Shown in pieces: positions 6,443-7,395 of a DNA stretch of 7,395 nt. Position numbers and translations under genes: made by a program. The DNA comes from Acidobacteriota bacterium. Lineage in GTDB: Bacteria > Acidobacteriota > Blastocatellia > Pyrinomonadales > Pyrinomonadaceae. The first letter of the stretch is position 1; every line of letters starts with the position of its first letter. The notes below the pieces were generated by a model that was given only the letters and a program-made list of their open reading frames with translations, ran no database searches and was not told the DNA's origin. The DNA lies in assembly GCA_013813755.1 (NCBI GenBank), contig JACCRD010000170.1:1-7395 (forward strand), written 5' to 3'.

Positions 6443-7012
6443 ATGAAAAAACATCTTTTTGGGTTCGCACTTTTTAGTTTAATTGTCGGAACAGCAGCTT
6501 TTGCATACGCAATGTTTAATGTTGTCAAAGTCGATGAAGTTCCCGCACCGAGTTATTATCAAGCTTATTCACCGACAAAATCCTGCTGGAAAATGAAGCG
6601 TAATGTAAGAGAATCAAACTTTGACGCACCAAAGGTCAGCCAGGCGGTCTTCAATCGACGAACTGAACAACTCAGTTTGAAATTGGAGTTGCCGGAAACA
6701 TCCAGCAAAGTTGCTTTACATTTTTTTGTCAAAGATGCGGAAGGCACAAGATACATCTCTTCCGAGCAGGTTCTTGGAGGCGCGCGCGGTAGGGTAGAAG
6801 GGGAGATGGATGTGCAAACTGCAGATGGTGAATATCGTTTTGGAGAAATGAAAGTTACAGGTTCATACTCATCGTTAGACAATCTTAATTCTTATGAAAA
6901 TTTGTATTTAATTGCTGAATCCGGTTCCGTTTCTCAAATTCGCAATAATAATTTTCAGCCGGAATTTGACGCCGCGAAAGCTATTCCGGTTTTGATTGAT
7001 TCGGGCAGATAA
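6443..7012 (+). CDS. Secreted protein of unknown function
   Basis: The 189-residue protein has a clear signal peptide: basic MKKH, a hydrophobic core at about 5-20, and a signal peptidase I site AYA (21-23) before Met24. The mature part of about 166 residues should be periplasmic or extracellular; if the signal is not cleaved it would be a single-pass anchored protein. Only one Cys (Cys48, in KSCWKMKR) is present, so no internal disulphide is possible. The middle (about 67-150) alternates hydrophobic and polar residues, for example LSLKLELPE and VALHFFVKD, suggesting a small beta-sandwich. I recognise no family and no catalytic motif. The gene has a strong ribosome binding site, a candidate promoter and a following terminator-like hairpin, so it may be an independent unit. 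The next gene encodes a vWA-type lipoprotein, so both products would sit in the cell envelope; a link is conjecture. Confidence 0.85.
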   Translation: MKKHLFGFALFSLIVGTAAFAYAMFNVVKVDEVPAPSYYQAYSPTKSCWKMKRNVRESNFDAPKVSQAVFNRRTEQLSLKLELPETSSKVALHFFVKDAEGTRYISSEQVLGGARGRVEGEMDVQTADGEYRFGEMKVTGSYSSLDNLNSYENLYLIAESGSVSQIRNNNFQPEFDAAKAIPVLIDSGR

Positions 7013-7060
7013 AGTTGTTTAACGAAAAAACACTTTAAATAGAAAAATAAATAAAATTTT

Positions 7061-7134
7061 TGCAAGTCTGTTTTTGCGCTTCGTTCTTCCTGGCAAGTTA
7101 CGAAGATTTACAAAAACAGACTTGCATTTTTTTT
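7061..7134 (+). terminator. Long hairpin with T8 tail: intrinsic terminator or attenuator
   Basis: TGCAAGTCTGTTTTTG (7061-7076) is a perfect 16-bp inverted repeat of 7111-7126, followed by eight T (7127-7134). Inside the 34-base loop, CTTCGT (7079-7084) pairs with ACGAAG (7100-7105). The loop also carries GCAAGT (7093-7098), which could compete with the left arm for ACTTGC in the right arm (7120-7125). It lies 48 bases after the stop of the secreted-protein gene, as a terminator would. However, the T-run abuts the ribosome binding site of the next gene, so any promoter for that gene must lie upstream of or within the hairpin. A -10-like TAAAAT at 7052-7057 lacks a -35. An attenuating 5' leader or a short mobile repeat are alternatives. 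Confidence 0.7.
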
Positions 7135-7139
7135 GGAGG
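7135..7139 (+). promoter_or_regulatory. Ribosome binding site GGAGG for the vWA lipoprotein gene
   Basis: GGAGG directly follows the T8 tract and lies nine bases before the ATG at 7149. It fixes the start of the partial gene. The hairpin base is only eight bases upstream of the site, so folding could affect ribosome access. Confidence 0.75.
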
Positions 7140-7148
7140 CATTTTTCT

Positions 7149-7395
7149 ATGAAGAAGTATTCAGTTTTTCTATTTATTACCTCGCTTGTTTTTTCAGCCT
7201 GCACGCAGAGAAGCGCGAACACCGAATTGGCTTCCGAACCAAGCCTGACATCTCCGTCATATTCAAATATGTCGATGTCATCGAATTCTTCGATGACGTC
7301 AATGGAATTGAAAAAAGATGATGGTTTTGATCAAACAGGCGGCGAGAGATATGCGGAAATCGACGAAAACCCGTTTCTCGAAACTACACACGCTC
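7149..7395 (+). CDS. N-terminal part of a vWA-domain lipoprotein, YfbK type (cut by window end)
   Basis: The 82 visible codons stay open to the window edge. Residues 1-19 form a lipoprotein signal: basic KK, a hydrophobic core, and the lipobox FSAC with Cys19 as the lipidated residue. Residues about 20-58 are a low-complexity linker rich in Ser, Met, Thr and Asn, probably a flexible tether from the membrane. The segment GGERYAEIDENPFLETTHA (64-82) matches the conserved stretch just before the vWA region of YfbK-like proteins, which I recall as normally continuing with a PLSTFSIDVDTASY block. Such proteins usually run beyond 400 residues with a metal-binding vWA fold; that part is outside the window. 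Thr or Gln at 19-20 rather than Asp gives no sign of inner-membrane retention, so outer-membrane sorting is likely if the host has a Lol system. The family call rests on a short stretch, so it is good but not certain. Confidence 0.75.
   Translation, partial: MKKYSVFLFITSLVFSACTQRSANTELASEPSLTSPSYSNMSMSSNSSMTSMELKKDDGFDQTGGERYAEIDENPFLETTHA
7274..7300 (+). repeat. Hairpin-forming inverted repeat within the lipoprotein linker codons
   Basis: GATGTCATCGAA (7274-7285) pairs with TTCGATGACGTC (7289-7300) around a three-base loop TTC; 11 of 12 pairs are Watson-Crick and one is G-U. It falls in codons 42-51, the Ser/Met-rich linker. It is unrelated to the larger hairpin upstream of the gene. It may be a by-product of the repeated TCG/TCA serine and ATG codons, or an mRNA structure early in the message. 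Confidence 0.5.

Noticed and set aside
7133..7321. 62-codon plus-strand open frame starting at 7133
   Set aside because: It starts inside the T-run of the hairpin and overlaps in another frame the lipoprotein gene at 7149, which has GGAGG, a signal peptide, a lipobox and a recognised family segment.
1..7395. Search for CRISPR arrays, tRNA or rRNA genes, transposase genes and phage genes
   Set aside because: No regularly spaced direct repeats, no cloverleaf or rRNA-like sequence, and no recombinase or phage-like protein was seen; the window is almost fully occupied by intact conserved genes.

Overview
The window is an ordinary bacterial chromosomal stretch of moderate GC. Coding regions are richer in G and C, and the gaps are short and AT-rich. 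It probably comes from a diderm (Gram-negative-type) bacterium. The basis is a YfbK-type von Willebrand-A lipoprotein at the right edge and a secreted protein with a signal peptide beside it. The mix of a 529-residue SerA, a NatA/YhaQ-type ABC exporter, a DUF4385 protein and a CYTH enzyme, with extragenic repeats of CACAGAG type, reminds me of Acidobacteriota (Blastocatellia-like). That placement is an impression from memory and low confidence. No phage, transposase, CRISPR, tRNA or rRNA is visible.

Layout, left to right. (1) 1-1035, minus strand: a complete CorA magnesium/divalent-cation channel. (2) 1036-1201: a divergent intergenic region with a 14-bp palindrome and a short imperfect tandem repeat that runs almost to the serA start codon. 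(3) 1202-2791: serA, the entry enzyme of serine biosynthesis. (4) 2792-2890: a gap that can fold into a 12-bp helix enclosing two small hairpins, directly before the next gene. (5) 2891-5154: a two-gene ABC exporter operon, ATPase then permease, overlapping by one base. (6) 5155-5286: an intergenic region bounded by two imperfect inverted copies of a CACAGAG-like repeat. (7) 5287-5754: a DUF4385 protein of unknown function. (8) 5803-6342: a CYTH-domain triphosphate-tunnel enzyme. (9) 6443-7012: a secreted protein of no recognised family, with a good ribosome binding site and a candidate promoter. (10) 7061-7134: a 16-bp perfect inverted repeat followed by eight T, a terminator or attenuator. 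(11) 7149 to the right edge: the N-terminal 82 residues of a vWA-type lipoprotein, cut by the window end.

Apart from the ABC pair, the genes do not form an obvious pathway and look like housekeeping and accessory genes side by side. The least explained parts are the RNA-like structures just upstream of two genes (2811-2883 and 7061-7134), a hairpin inside the start of the vWA gene (7274-7300), the extragenic repeats, and the uncharacterised secreted protein next to the vWA lipoprotein. I do not see clear evidence of a new multi-gene system. No gene-free stretch exceeds about 170 bases.
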